Shown piece after piece: positions 14,845 through 22,701 of a stretch of DNA of 26,564 nucleotides. Origin of the DNA: a virus; the IMG/VR virus record IMGVR_UViG_3300033553_000562, positions 1-26,564 of that record, one strand, 5' to 3'. The notes under the pieces were generated by a model. The model saw only the letters and a list, made by a program, of their open reading frames with translations, did no database searches and was not told the DNA's origin. Position 1 is the first letter of the stretch; every line of letters starts with the position of its first letter. The translations under genes were made by a program, and so were the position numbers.

Positions 14845-15296
14845 CGACACACGAACCCCTCCTCGCCCGCCTGGCCACCCTGAAGGCCATGTCGGTGAAT
14901 GACCTGAAAGCCGAGTGGCAGGTGCTTTTCGATGCACCTGCCCCAAACAACAGCCGCACCTTTCTTGAAAGCCGACTGGCCTATCGCATCCAGGAACTGA
15001 CCTATGGCGGCCCCGACCGAGAGACCCGGCGCATGTTGGACCTGCTGGCCGACGAGGTTGACGGCACGCTGACTCGAAAGAGCCAGATTGCCGACCCGCG
15101 CAATCCGGTGGTGGGCACCAGGCTCATTCGCGAATGGGACGGTGTTGCCCATACCGTCACCGTTCTGAAGGACGGCTTCGAATGGGATGGCCGCCGCTAC
15201 AAGTCGCTGTCGGCCGTGGCGCGCGCCATCACCGGCACCCGCTGGAACGGCTATCGCTTCTTTGGGTTGCGCGAACGCAAGCGGGGTGAGACATGA
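14841..15296 (+). CDS. DUF2924 family protein
   Basis: A 151-residue protein of the DUF2924 family, whose members usually lie directly before a large serine recombinase in alphaproteobacterial phage-like elements; their function is unknown. Family features seen are the N-terminal LLARLATLKAMSVNDLKAEW, the middle SRLAYRIQELTYGG, the C-terminal LIREWDGVAHTVTVLKDGFEW, and the ending YKSLSAVARAITGTRWNGYRFFGL. The last part resembles a small DNA-binding RAMA/SSO-like fold. AGGAGGAG is about 6 bases before the ATG. The start overlaps the upstream stop and the stop overlaps the recombinase start, so all are translated together. A role as partner of the recombinase, for example in site choice or directionality, is inference. 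Confidence 0.88.
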   Translation: MTTHEPLLARLATLKAMSVNDLKAEWQVLFDAPAPNNSRTFLESRLAYRIQELTYGGPDRETRRMLDLLADEVDGTLTRKSQIADPRNPVVGTRLIREWDGVAHTVTVLKDGFEWDGRRYKSLSAVARAITGTRWNGYRFFGLRERKRGET

Positions 15297-16624
15297 TGGA
15301 TGTATCCCCCAAACCGGCCCGCCGCCTGCGCTGTGCCATCTATACCCGCAAATCCAGCGAGGAAGGGCTGGAGCAGGAGTTCAACAGCCTGCACGCCCAG
15401 CGTGAGGCCTGCGAAGCCTATATCGCCAGCCAGCGGTCCGAAGGCTGGGTGCTGGTCCGCGATCGATACGACGACGGAGGTATCTCCGGCGGCACGCTGG
15501 AACGCCCCGGCCTGAAGCAACTGCTTGCCGATATCGAGGACGGGCTGATCGACGTGGTTGTGGTTTACAAGATTGACCGCCTGTCACGGTCGTTGATGGA
15601 CTTTTCCAAGCTGGTCGAGGTGTTCGACCGCAATGGGGTGACGTTTGTTTCGGTCACGCAATCCTTCAACACCACCACGTCAATGGGACGGCTGACGCTC
15701 AACATTTTGCTGAGCTTCGCCCAGTTTGAACGCGAGGTGACGGCCGAGCGCATTCGCGACAAGGTCAAAGCATCGCGCATGAAAGGCATGTGGATGGGCG
15801 GCTACGTGCCTCTTGGCTATGATGTCCGGGATCGCAAGCTGGTGGTGAACGACGAGGAAGCCGCCAAGGTGCGCAGGGTGTTCGAGCGTTTCGTCGAGGT
15901 GGGCTCCGCCACTGTGCTGGCGCGGGAGCTTCGCCGTGACGGGTTCCGCAGCAAGCAGGGAACGCTGATCGACAAGGGATATCTGTACCGCTTGCTCAAC
16001 AACCACGTCTACCGCGGCCTCGCCGTGCACAAGGGCAAGGCCTATCCCGGCGAGCATGAGGCCATCATTGACACGCGGCTGTGGGAACAGGTGCATGACA
16101 TCCTGGGCGAAAGCCCACGCAAGCGGGCCAATAACAGCCGCACGCAGACACCTGCCCTGTTGAAGGGCCTGCTGTTCACCGCCACAGGTGCAGCGATGAC
16201 GCCGTCCAGCACGAAGAAAGGTACGCGGCGGTACCGCTATTATGTGTCGATGGACCTGTTAAAAAACCGCGAAACGCCAGAGGATGGCATCCCGCGACGT
16301 TTGCCCGCGGACACAGTAGATTCTGCTGTTGTCGCCAAAATCCGCCGGGTCCTGCGCACGCCGGAGACCACCGCACAGGTCATAGCGGTACTTGATAAGA
16401 ACGAGATGGCAGACATTGAAGAGGCGGACACCATCGCGGCCCTGAAAGGCTTCCCGGACCTCTGGGCCCAGCTCTTCCCAGCCGAACAGGCCCGCATCAT
16501 CCAGCTGCTCGTGCGGCGCGTTACCGTGACGGCTGAGGGACTGGTGATTGACCTACGCACCGATGGCATCGCAGGCGTTATGCGCGACCTGATGGTGCCG
16601 CGAAGGCTTGAGGCGGCTGAGTGA
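15293..16624 (+). CDS. Large serine recombinase
   Basis: A 443-residue site-specific recombinase of the large serine (resolvase/invertase-related) family, expected to integrate and perhaps excise the element. The catalytic domain begins at CAIYTRKSSEEG with the serine at S21 (S22 adjacent) and conserved R19. It contains the KIDRLSRS and FAQFEREVTAERIRDK helix motifs. A recombinase domain follows (GGYVPLGYDVRD, then YLYRLLNNHVYRGLA). In the region where a zinc ribbon is usual, LLKGLLFTATGAAMTPSS has no cysteines, so the metal site appears lost; my recollection is that this holds across the DUF2924-linked group. The end is shorter than in phiC31-type enzymes. It overlaps DUF2924 by ATGA and the next gene by TGATG. 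Confidence 0.9.
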   Translation: MMDVSPKPARRLRCAIYTRKSSEEGLEQEFNSLHAQREACEAYIASQRSEGWVLVRDRYDDGGISGGTLERPGLKQLLADIEDGLIDVVVVYKIDRLSRSLMDFSKLVEVFDRNGVTFVSVTQSFNTTTSMGRLTLNILLSFAQFEREVTAERIRDKVKASRMKGMWMGGYVPLGYDVRDRKLVVNDEEAAKVRRVFERFVEVGSATVLARELRRDGFRSKQGTLIDKGYLYRLLNNHVYRGLAVHKGKAYPGEHEAIIDTRLWEQVHDILGESPRKRANNSRTQTPALLKGLLFTATGAAMTPSSTKKGTRRYRYYVSMDLLKNRETPEDGIPRRLPADTVDSAVVAKIRRVLRTPETTAQVIAVLDKNEMADIEEADTIAALKGFPDLWAQLFPAEQARIIQLLVRRVTVTAEGLVIDLRTDGIAGVMRDLMVPRRLEAAE

Positions 16625-17022
16625 TGAGCGCGCCTGATACGATCCAGGTCTTCGTGCCACTGAAAGTGCGCAAGAAAAACGGGCGGCCGAAAATCCTGCC
16701 GCCCGCTGATTACCTGCCGAGCGAGGACCAGACGCAGGATCCGCATATCCTGCGGGCGATTGGTAGGGCTTGGTCCTGGCGGCGGCGCATGGAGGCCGGA
16801 GAGTTCGGAACCGTTCGTGATCTCGCCATCGCCGTGAACCTTGCAGAGCGCCACGTCAGTCGGCAGCTCAGGCTGGCCTATCTCGCGCCGGAAGTGCTCA
16901 AGCGGCTGGTCTACAAGCGGGAAGCCACAGCGGTGACCGAGCTTAAACTGAGCGATTGCGCAGCGTTGCCGTGGCACGAGCAGGCGGACGTGGTCTTTGA
17001 TGGTGCCAAATCAGCGAGATGA
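16624..17022 (+). CDS. Small HTH-like protein after recombinase
   Basis: A 132-residue protein. The N-terminus (FVPLKVRKKNGRPKILPPADYLPS) is basic. The centre (RAIGRAWSWRRRMEAGEFGTVRDLA, then AVNLAERHVSRQLRLAYLAPEVLK) looks like a KorB/ParB-type helix-turn-helix. I recall it as the usual fourth gene of the DUF2924-recombinase cassette, without a known role; recombination directionality or autoregulation are reasonable guesses. The ATG at 16624 overlaps the recombinase stop (TGATG), with a GTG one codon upstream as an alternative. The cassette ends here and the sequence becomes non-coding, so the attachment site of the element may lie just beyond. Confidence 0.72.
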   Translation: MSAPDTIQVFVPLKVRKKNGRPKILPPADYLPSEDQTQDPHILRAIGRAWSWRRRMEAGEFGTVRDLAIAVNLAERHVSRQLRLAYLAPEVLKRLVYKREATAVTELKLSDCAALPWHEQADVVFDGAKSAR

Positions 17023-17784
17023 AGGAACCACCCTGACCCTTTGCTGAAAGTTAGGCCGATGCGACGCCTTCCCCAAATCGGTGGCTCGTTCATGACGCAG
17101 CGACGAACCGGAGGCAGCCCAAAACTGCCGCTCGCAACCGCGATCCTCGCGCGTGCAGCATTTGACACGTTGGGCGGAAAGTGTGAGTTCGCTGCATCTG
17201 CAAAGGCATCCTGTCAAAGACATGAAAGCGGCCGTTCACGGCTCAGGTTCAACGCTCCACATGCTGCAGCAGGCACCAAGGTCGGCAGTGCGCAGGAAGC
17301 GGGATTTGCAAACTCATGGACGTTTCTCGACAGCGGACCTTTGTACGATGTGCAGCGAATTCGGGCTGTGATGTAGGTTTCTCGGACGCCGTGCGCTGCG
17401 TTTGCGTGGCGCGGATCGTCGCCTGGCGTCGGAGAAGCGCTCAAGCGGGAAATCGCGGGGTTGGGCTTGGTGTGCCGTTTGCTGCTATGGGGATTGGCGT
17501 TGAGCGGGTGCTTTGACCCTGATCTGCGAGACCCGTTGAGCGATCCCCGTCGGGCTAATCGCGGGGTTGGGCTTGTCAGCATTTGCGCGATTTGCGCGGA
17601 ATTTTGTTAGCGTCATCAACGCTTGCCGCGTCGACAACTGGATCCGCGCATGATGATGGGTTCGCAGGTGACGCCGCCTGCGGCTGAGGGTGTTGTTCGT
17701 AATGTGTGGCGCGCGCGTCATGCTGCGGCTCTTTGTCGTTTTGGCGGTGCTCTGGAGTGCTGTGTTGGTGCTATTGTCTCGACG
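17023..17784. other. Non-coding stretch after the recombinase cassette
   Basis: About 760 bp with no supportable gene. Several frames are open by chance (for example 17041-17376 plus and 17214-17582 minus), but their products are rich in Arg, Ser and Cys without any motif. Base use is more mixed than in the operons on either side. The only clear structure is a 19-bp direct repeat described separately. Since large serine recombinases often sit next to their attachment site, the right border of the element may be within the first few hundred bases. I could not identify a paired copy at the left. Confidence 0.5.
17451..17575. repeat. 19-bp direct repeat, two copies
   Basis: AATCGCGGGGTTGGGCTTG occurs exactly at 17451-17469 and again at 17557-17575, with starts 106 bp apart. 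Both copies are preceded by CGGG one or two bases upstream. They lie in non-coding DNA between the recombinase cassette and a broken integrase. Origin is unknown; remnants of insertion-sequence ends or a dispersed genomic repeat are possible. Confidence 0.75.
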
Positions 17785-18093
17785 ATGATCAACTGTCCGC
17801 CGCAACATGGGCACCAAATCATGCCGCCGCAGGGTCACGCGGAACAGAAACTTGACGCCAGTCATGGTCTGGTTGCGCGTGCAGATGCTCGTCCCGCTCT
17901 CCACCAGATGATGCTGGAAATACTTCACATCATCCGGCGTCGCCGTCTCTGGCGAGCGACCGAGCCATGCCGCAAACCGCTTACAAGCGCGCAGGTGACT
18001 GGTCTGGGATGCAGGGCCGAGATTGCGCCCTGACATATCCGCAATCATGCGGGCACGAAGGGGTGTCATTGGTGTCGATTGCTGAATGTTCAT
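17785..18093 (-). pseudogene. IS91-type tyrosine integrase, N-terminal fragment
   Basis: Only the N-terminal arm/SAM-like domain of a tyrosine integrase is left. MTPLRARMIADMSGRNLGP, SHLRACKRFAAWLGRSPETAT, DDVKYFQHHLVESG and GVKFLFRVTLRRHDL are typical of integrases that accompany IS91-family transposases. Homology fades after about 100 residues, near 17785. The open frame continues to 17485 through unrelated Arg/Thr-rich sequence with no catalytic Arg, His or Tyr. The start at 18093 follows AGAGGACATTCCG. No active recombinase can be made from it. The missing C-terminal half is not nearby on this side; a C-terminal half of the same kind of protein is at 25931-26454, but the order shows that it belongs to a different copy. 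Confidence 0.75.
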
Positions 18094-18574
18094 CGGAATG
18101 TCCTCTGTCAATCGAGGCAAAATCACCTCGATCAACAGCACACACCCAACATCACAATACGCGAAACAAATCCCAGCTCAGCGAAACACCAACAAAATGC
18201 GCCCTATCGCGGAGCGATTTAGTGCTAGAGCCCATACCGGTCGGATTTAAATCGCCTACTTCGCCATTGCAGCAAACGAACCATCCTGGCTAGTCCGAGA
18301 GCTGTGCTGTGGCGCGGCAATGAAAGCAGTCATTCCTTCTAGGAATACCGCAGACTTGGAGGCGACGACCGAGATGCGAAATAGCAATATCGGGATTGGT
18401 TGACCTATTTCAGGGGAAAACTCCAGTGTCGCTACCACAAATATCCGCCAGCAAGGATTCTTTTCGCTACGACAAATGCATCAAAACAGCAAGCCGAGTG
18501 ATCTAAAACCTAGCGCAGCCGACAATGCGTCACGAGTTGACTCTGGCATCGCAGCGGATTGTCAAAACTTTCAG
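18094..18574. other. Gene-free spacer, AT-richer
   Basis: I see no gene, RNA or clear insertion-sequence end in these 480 bp. The sequence is AT-richer and lies between the start of the broken integrase and the end of the DUF4242 gene, both on the minus strand. It may contain the junction between element-derived DNA and the cyclase region. Confidence 0.45.
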
Positions 18575-18832
18575 TCAGGCAAAAATGCCTGGATCTATGC
18601 GATCCACAGGGGTGATCACGTCAGCAGGAATGTTCAGGCGTTCCGCTGCCCTTCGCAGGCTGTCCTCGTCAGGGGCTTCATACAGGCAGTAGGTTTTCCG
18701 CTTGTCCGCGCTGAGAAAAGAAAAGATCCACTCTACGCCCTCGGTGTCGTTGATCTGTTTGATGTTCTTTTTCGCTTCGTCGTCGATTTCTAGCTTTTCA
18801 GCAAAATTTCTCTCGATAATGTACCTTGGCAT
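18575..18832 (-). CDS. DUF4242 family protein
   Basis: An 85-residue protein resembling DUF4242, a small ferredoxin-like fold family that includes a nickel-binding Streptomyces member. Family features seen are the start MPRYIIERNF, EGVEWIFSFLSADKRKTYCLYEAP in the middle, and LRRAAERLNIPADVITPVDRI near the end. No obvious new metal site is visible beyond Cys and Glu in CLYEAPDE. AGGAGAG precedes the ATG. It begins 28 bases after the cyclase stop on the same strand, so the two are probably one transcript, with the small protein acting as a sensor or partner of the cyclase. A short hairpin (18576-18591, CAGGCA with TGCCTG) overlaps its stop codon and may help end transcription. Confidence 0.75.
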   Translation of the reverse strand: MPRYIIERNFAEKLEIDDEAKKNIKQINDTEGVEWIFSFLSADKRKTYCLYEAPDEDSLRRAAERLNIPADVITPVDRIDPGIFA

Positions 18833-18860
18833 TACTCTCTCCTGCGCGAGCTATCCGGAG

Positions 18861-21800
18861 TTAGGCGGCTTGACCTTCAAGCTTCAGCTTAAGAGCAAGC
18901 ATACCCAGTTTCTGGGCCGTTGCCAACGCTTCCGCTTCCAGATGAAATGCACGCTCTTGGTCCTGTTTTCTGCCGCGCCGTCGCAGACCCGCTGCAAAAG
19001 CGGCTTTACTATGCGCGATCCACGGCGGGGCATCCATGCCGGTGTCGATTTCGATGGCTGTTTCAAACATGTCATTGGATGCATCCCAATCACCCATCAA
19101 TGCCGCCAAAGCACCGAGCCTCCGCGCAGCAGATCCAGCACAAACAGTCGTCGCACCGGCGGTTATGGTCATACGTTCGTAAGGCAAGAGCATATCGTAA
19201 ATGGTCTTTGCGTGCTCCAAGTGTTCCACTGCCACACAAATGTCGGCGAGATAGGAGAGTGTTGTGGAATACATGGCGTCGTGCGGTAGTTCGAAACCGG
19301 TTTCTGCCAGCTCCTTCAGAATGCGTTCCGCGGCATCCTTGTATCCCAACTCGGCGGCAATCAATCCAAAACCGGGCTTCCAAGTTGTGTCTTCGGGGCT
19401 CTCTGACATGAGGCGCTTAATGACCGGAGCAACTTCCTGCAAACGGCATTGCTCACGCCGAATTGTGAACATCTGAACGCCGTAAACGCCTTCGACATGT
19501 TCTCCATGCGTGTGACGGCCGATTTTCACAGCTTCGTTTGCGTATTGCTCGGCACGCTCGAAATTCCCGTTCAAAATGGCAACCATTGCGCGCGCGTGCG
19601 TTTGCACCCAATAGAGTTGCAGGTGCTGGTCCTTTTCGGAAATCTCGGTCAAGAGATCAAGGGAATGATTCATAAGCTGGCGATCCGCCATTTCAGCGCC
19701 AACAAACAGACTTAGAGTCCGGTCCCGACCCTGATCAATGTTGCCAAGCTTCTCCGCAACACGGTGCATGGCTTCAAGATTTTCTCGCCAGTTCCGCACA
19801 TCGTCTTTGCTGCGCGCCACGAAAGGCGCTCCAAAACGTGACATCATCACAGAGAACTGTGCCTTGGAGTCCCCCAACTTTTCGGCAAGTTCCATGGCCT
19901 CACGGCTGAACGTACGGCTTTCTTCGAACTGCCCCGTGAACATATAGGCCCGTGCAAGCTGACTCATAAGCCCGCAACGACGTCTTTCGTCTTGCTCTGG
20001 CAAGTCTTTCAAGGCTTGAAGACAAAATCCGATTGCCTTTTCGTGCCAGTCACTGGCCATCATAGCACTATCGGCGAAGTGGTTTGCGGCATCCGCTGCA
20101 AGTTCGGCGTTTCCAACCCTTCTCGAAGTGTTCCAAACCTCCTCGAGTATTTCGATGCAATCCGGAAGACGTCCGACACTGTCGTAGCTGCGCCCAACCA
20201 GGATTTTGGCTGAGATCACTTCAACTGTACTGTCATCACCCAGATGGTTTGCCGCTTCCAAGGCTTCTTTCGCATTTGCCACCGCTTCGTGACTTGCCGA
20301 ACGGGCCAGAGCCAATTCGGTCGCGGACCGCCATCGCTCAAAAGCGGCCGACCAGTCTTCGGCCTCTGTCAGGTGGCGGGCGACAAGTTCAGGTTGTCGT
20401 TCCACCTCTGCGGACCTAAGACTAGCCAAGGCGTGTGCAACGCGCGCGTGCTGCTCGCGGCGCGTCGATGCCAGCATCGATTGATAGGCGGTATCGCGGA
20501 TAAGAGCATGGCGGAAGACATAGTTGCCTCTGCTATGGCCGCTTTCGAAGATCAGACCCGACTTGCGCAGTTCTTCGAGACAGGCTGTTACATCGACCTG
20601 GCTTCCAGCCATCGATTCAGTCAACAACGTCGGATCGAACTCCCGGCCAATCACCGCCCCTGCCAGAGCGACTTGTTTTGCATCTTGTGAAACCGCATCA
20701 AGGCGCGCCATCAGCGTCCCCTTCAAGGAGGAAGGAACCTTGATCTTGTCATGACCGCCTGATGTCCGGATGGCGCGAGTCAGTTCTTCGACAAACAGCG
20801 GCACGCCGTCGGTCTTTTCGATGATCATCTCGATCAGATTTTTGTCTGGCTCCTGCCCCGAAATGTTTCGGACCAAATCGGCAACATGATCGAAGTCGAA
20901 CCGACGCAATTGCAGGGTTTGAACATGTGCATCGCCTTCAGACTGGTCCAAGGACCACTCGGGTCTGTGAGATATCAGAACCATCAAAGGCAGGTCGGCG
21001 CAGATATCCTTGAAACGGTCGAGAAGCGCGTTGGTCGAAGGGTCGATCCAATGCGCATCTTCCACAAATAGGATCACAGGGCGGACGCTTGCCCGGACTT
21101 TTACAGTATTGATCAGCGTCTGGATGGTGATGTCGCGCTGTTCTTTCGGCGACATCGCAAGAATTTCCTGTGCAACAGTGCTGCGCGGTGCAACGAGTGT
21201 TGCAAAAACAGGAAGAACCTGCTGCCAATCGAGCGCCGGCCTTGCTTCCAACATTGCGCGCAGATGTTCCAAGATGCGGTTGTCGTCAAAACCAGGTACA
21301 ACGCCTGCGTCTTGCGAAATACGCTCGGTCACTGGGTGAAACGGGCTACTTGTCAGGTACGGAGAGCAATTCAACCTGATGACATCCGCGCTACCCGCAA
21401 CTTCATTGTCGGTCAGAAATTCTTCGGTCAGGCGGGATTTTCCGATGCCAGCTTCGCCGCTCAGCAAGACGACTTCGCCTTTGCCGCTCTGCGCGCGCTG
21501 CCACGCTTGCCTGAGAATTCCCTTTTCGAGCTTGCGTCCCACCAGTACGTTAGTCGGGTCTTCGTTATGTGCGGCGCGAAACCGGCTTTCAGCACTGCGT
21601 TCTGCGATAACCTGCAACAGTGTGCATGGTGCCTCAAATCCCTTCAATGACACCTGTCCCAGTGACGCAAACTCGAAAATTCGCTGCAGCGAAGCTTCTG
21701 TTCCCTCCTCTGGCAGCACAATGGTGTTGGGCGGTGCATGCTCTTGTATGCGCGCCGCAAGGTTCAGGATGGGGCCCGTCATCGCGCCTTCTTCGTAGGT

Positions 21801-22481
21801 GTTCTCACCAACTGTATCCCCAACGACAACCTCACCGCTGGCAATACCCACTCGGACCGACAGCGGTTTGCCATCTGGTGTCTGCTGTTCATTAACGCGT
21901 TGCACAGCATCTAACCCAGCTTTGATGGCGCGCACGGCATGATCTTCGTAGGCACGGGGCCATCCGAAAAAGACCAGCAAACCATCACCCAAATACTTCG
22001 CGACATATCCCCCGTATCGGCTGACCGCTCCTGCAACTGCGTCCTGATAGTGTTGCAGCAGGACGCGCATATCTTCGGGGTCAAAGCGGTTGGTCAATTC
22101 TGTCGAGCCGACAAGATCTGCAAACAAAACTGTCAGGTGTCGCCGTTCGGCAGCGGCAACAGTGTTCGGCTTCTTGGGGGGCGCGATGCCTGTATTTGGC
22201 ACCTCTGCCCCCGGCGAAGGCTGGGGAGTGTTCGCATCGGCTAAAATGCCCGAAACATCCGCGTTCGGTTCAGCATCGTCCGGACCCTTTGACAGGTCTT
22301 GGATTGCAGCCAGAATAAGCTTTCTGTGTCCAAAGCTTACGCCCAGCTCTTTCAAGTCTTCGCTGGTCAAAAGCGGAAGCACCCGGTCGTCGACATCGTT
22401 CTGGCGGAACGCATCAACGTACTGCTCCATGCCCAGAGCCATCAGCCATTTTTCGATTTCCGAACCCATGCGAAACAGCAT
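18861..22481 (-). CDS. SAM-cyclase-AAA-TPR signalling protein
   Basis: A 1206-residue multidomain regulator. Residues 5-65 form a SAM domain (EIEKWLMALGMEQYVDAF, ELGVSFGHRKLILAAI). Residues 113-290 are a class III nucleotide cyclase with metal aspartates D122 (VLFADLVGST) and D166 (KYLGDGLLVFF), K162 favouring ATP as substrate, and NLAARI with R244. A RecA/STAND-like AAA ATPase follows (LVGRKLEKGILRQAW, Walker A GEAGIGKS at 342-349, ILFVEDAHWID). From about residue 650 the rest is helical and TPR-like. The enzyme probably makes cAMP in response to a signal sensed by the TPR part. The ATG at 22481 has only a weak AAGAAG upstream; an in-frame ATG lies four codons on. The gene is AT-richer than the phage-type operon. 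All key cyclase residues are present, so it looks intact. Confidence 0.88.
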   Translation of the reverse strand: MLFRMGSEIEKWLMALGMEQYVDAFRQNDVDDRVLPLLTSEDLKELGVSFGHRKLILAAIQDLSKGPDDAEPNADVSGILADANTPQPSPGAEVPNTGIAPPKKPNTVAAAERRHLTVLFADLVGSTELTNRFDPEDMRVLLQHYQDAVAGAVSRYGGYVAKYLGDGLLVFFGWPRAYEDHAVRAIKAGLDAVQRVNEQQTPDGKPLSVRVGIASGEVVVGDTVGENTYEEGAMTGPILNLAARIQEHAPPNTIVLPEEGTEASLQRIFEFASLGQVSLKGFEAPCTLLQVIAERSAESRFRAAHNEDPTNVLVGRKLEKGILRQAWQRAQSGKGEVVLLSGEAGIGKSRLTEEFLTDNEVAGSADVIRLNCSPYLTSSPFHPVTERISQDAGVVPGFDDNRILEHLRAMLEARPALDWQQVLPVFATLVAPRSTVAQEILAMSPKEQRDITIQTLINTVKVRASVRPVILFVEDAHWIDPSTNALLDRFKDICADLPLMVLISHRPEWSLDQSEGDAHVQTLQLRRFDFDHVADLVRNISGQEPDKNLIEMIIEKTDGVPLFVEELTRAIRTSGGHDKIKVPSSLKGTLMARLDAVSQDAKQVALAGAVIGREFDPTLLTESMAGSQVDVTACLEELRKSGLIFESGHSRGNYVFRHALIRDTAYQSMLASTRREQHARVAHALASLRSAEVERQPELVARHLTEAEDWSAAFERWRSATELALARSASHEAVANAKEALEAANHLGDDSTVEVISAKILVGRSYDSVGRLPDCIEILEEVWNTSRRVGNAELAADAANHFADSAMMASDWHEKAIGFCLQALKDLPEQDERRRCGLMSQLARAYMFTGQFEESRTFSREAMELAEKLGDSKAQFSVMMSRFGAPFVARSKDDVRNWRENLEAMHRVAEKLGNIDQGRDRTLSLFVGAEMADRQLMNHSLDLLTEISEKDQHLQLYWVQTHARAMVAILNGNFERAEQYANEAVKIGRHTHGEHVEGVYGVQMFTIRREQCRLQEVAPVIKRLMSESPEDTTWKPGFGLIAAELGYKDAAERILKELAETGFELPHDAMYSTTLSYLADICVAVEHLEHAKTIYDMLLPYERMTITAGATTVCAGSAARRLGALAALMGDWDASNDMFETAIEIDTGMDAPPWIAHSKAAFAAGLRRRGRKQDQERAFHLEAEALATAQKLGMLALKLKLEGQAA

Positions 22482-22701
22482 GCTTCTTTACGCAGTAGCA
22501 ATCAAGTTAACCCGCGTGCACCGGCTTCTTTGTCGCCGATTCCAAGTCAAACATCTTGAGCGGAAAATTGGTTGAGAGGCCCATCGTGACAGTTACCTTG
22601 GAAAACGGACAAGAAACGCCGCTTGGTATCCCCGCCCCACTCCAAAATAAGAGGGGCAGGGAATTTTCGAGTGCAGACTTCGCGCAATTCTATATCAATA
22701 C
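22482..22701. other. Spacer between flavoprotein and cyclase genes
   Basis: No gene is supported in these 220 bp. An imperfect inverted repeat, CCCCGCCCC (22630-22638) with GGGGCAGGG (22653-22661), one mismatch, lies 40 bases after the flavoprotein stop. It may act in ending that transcript, although no T-run follows on the minus strand. The cyclase promoter should be in this spacer. Confidence 0.4.

Noticed and set aside
17214-17582. Minus-strand frame of 122 residues after the recombinase cassette
   Set aside because: No motif, no ribosome binding site and mixed codon use; contains one copy and part of the other of the 19-bp repeat.
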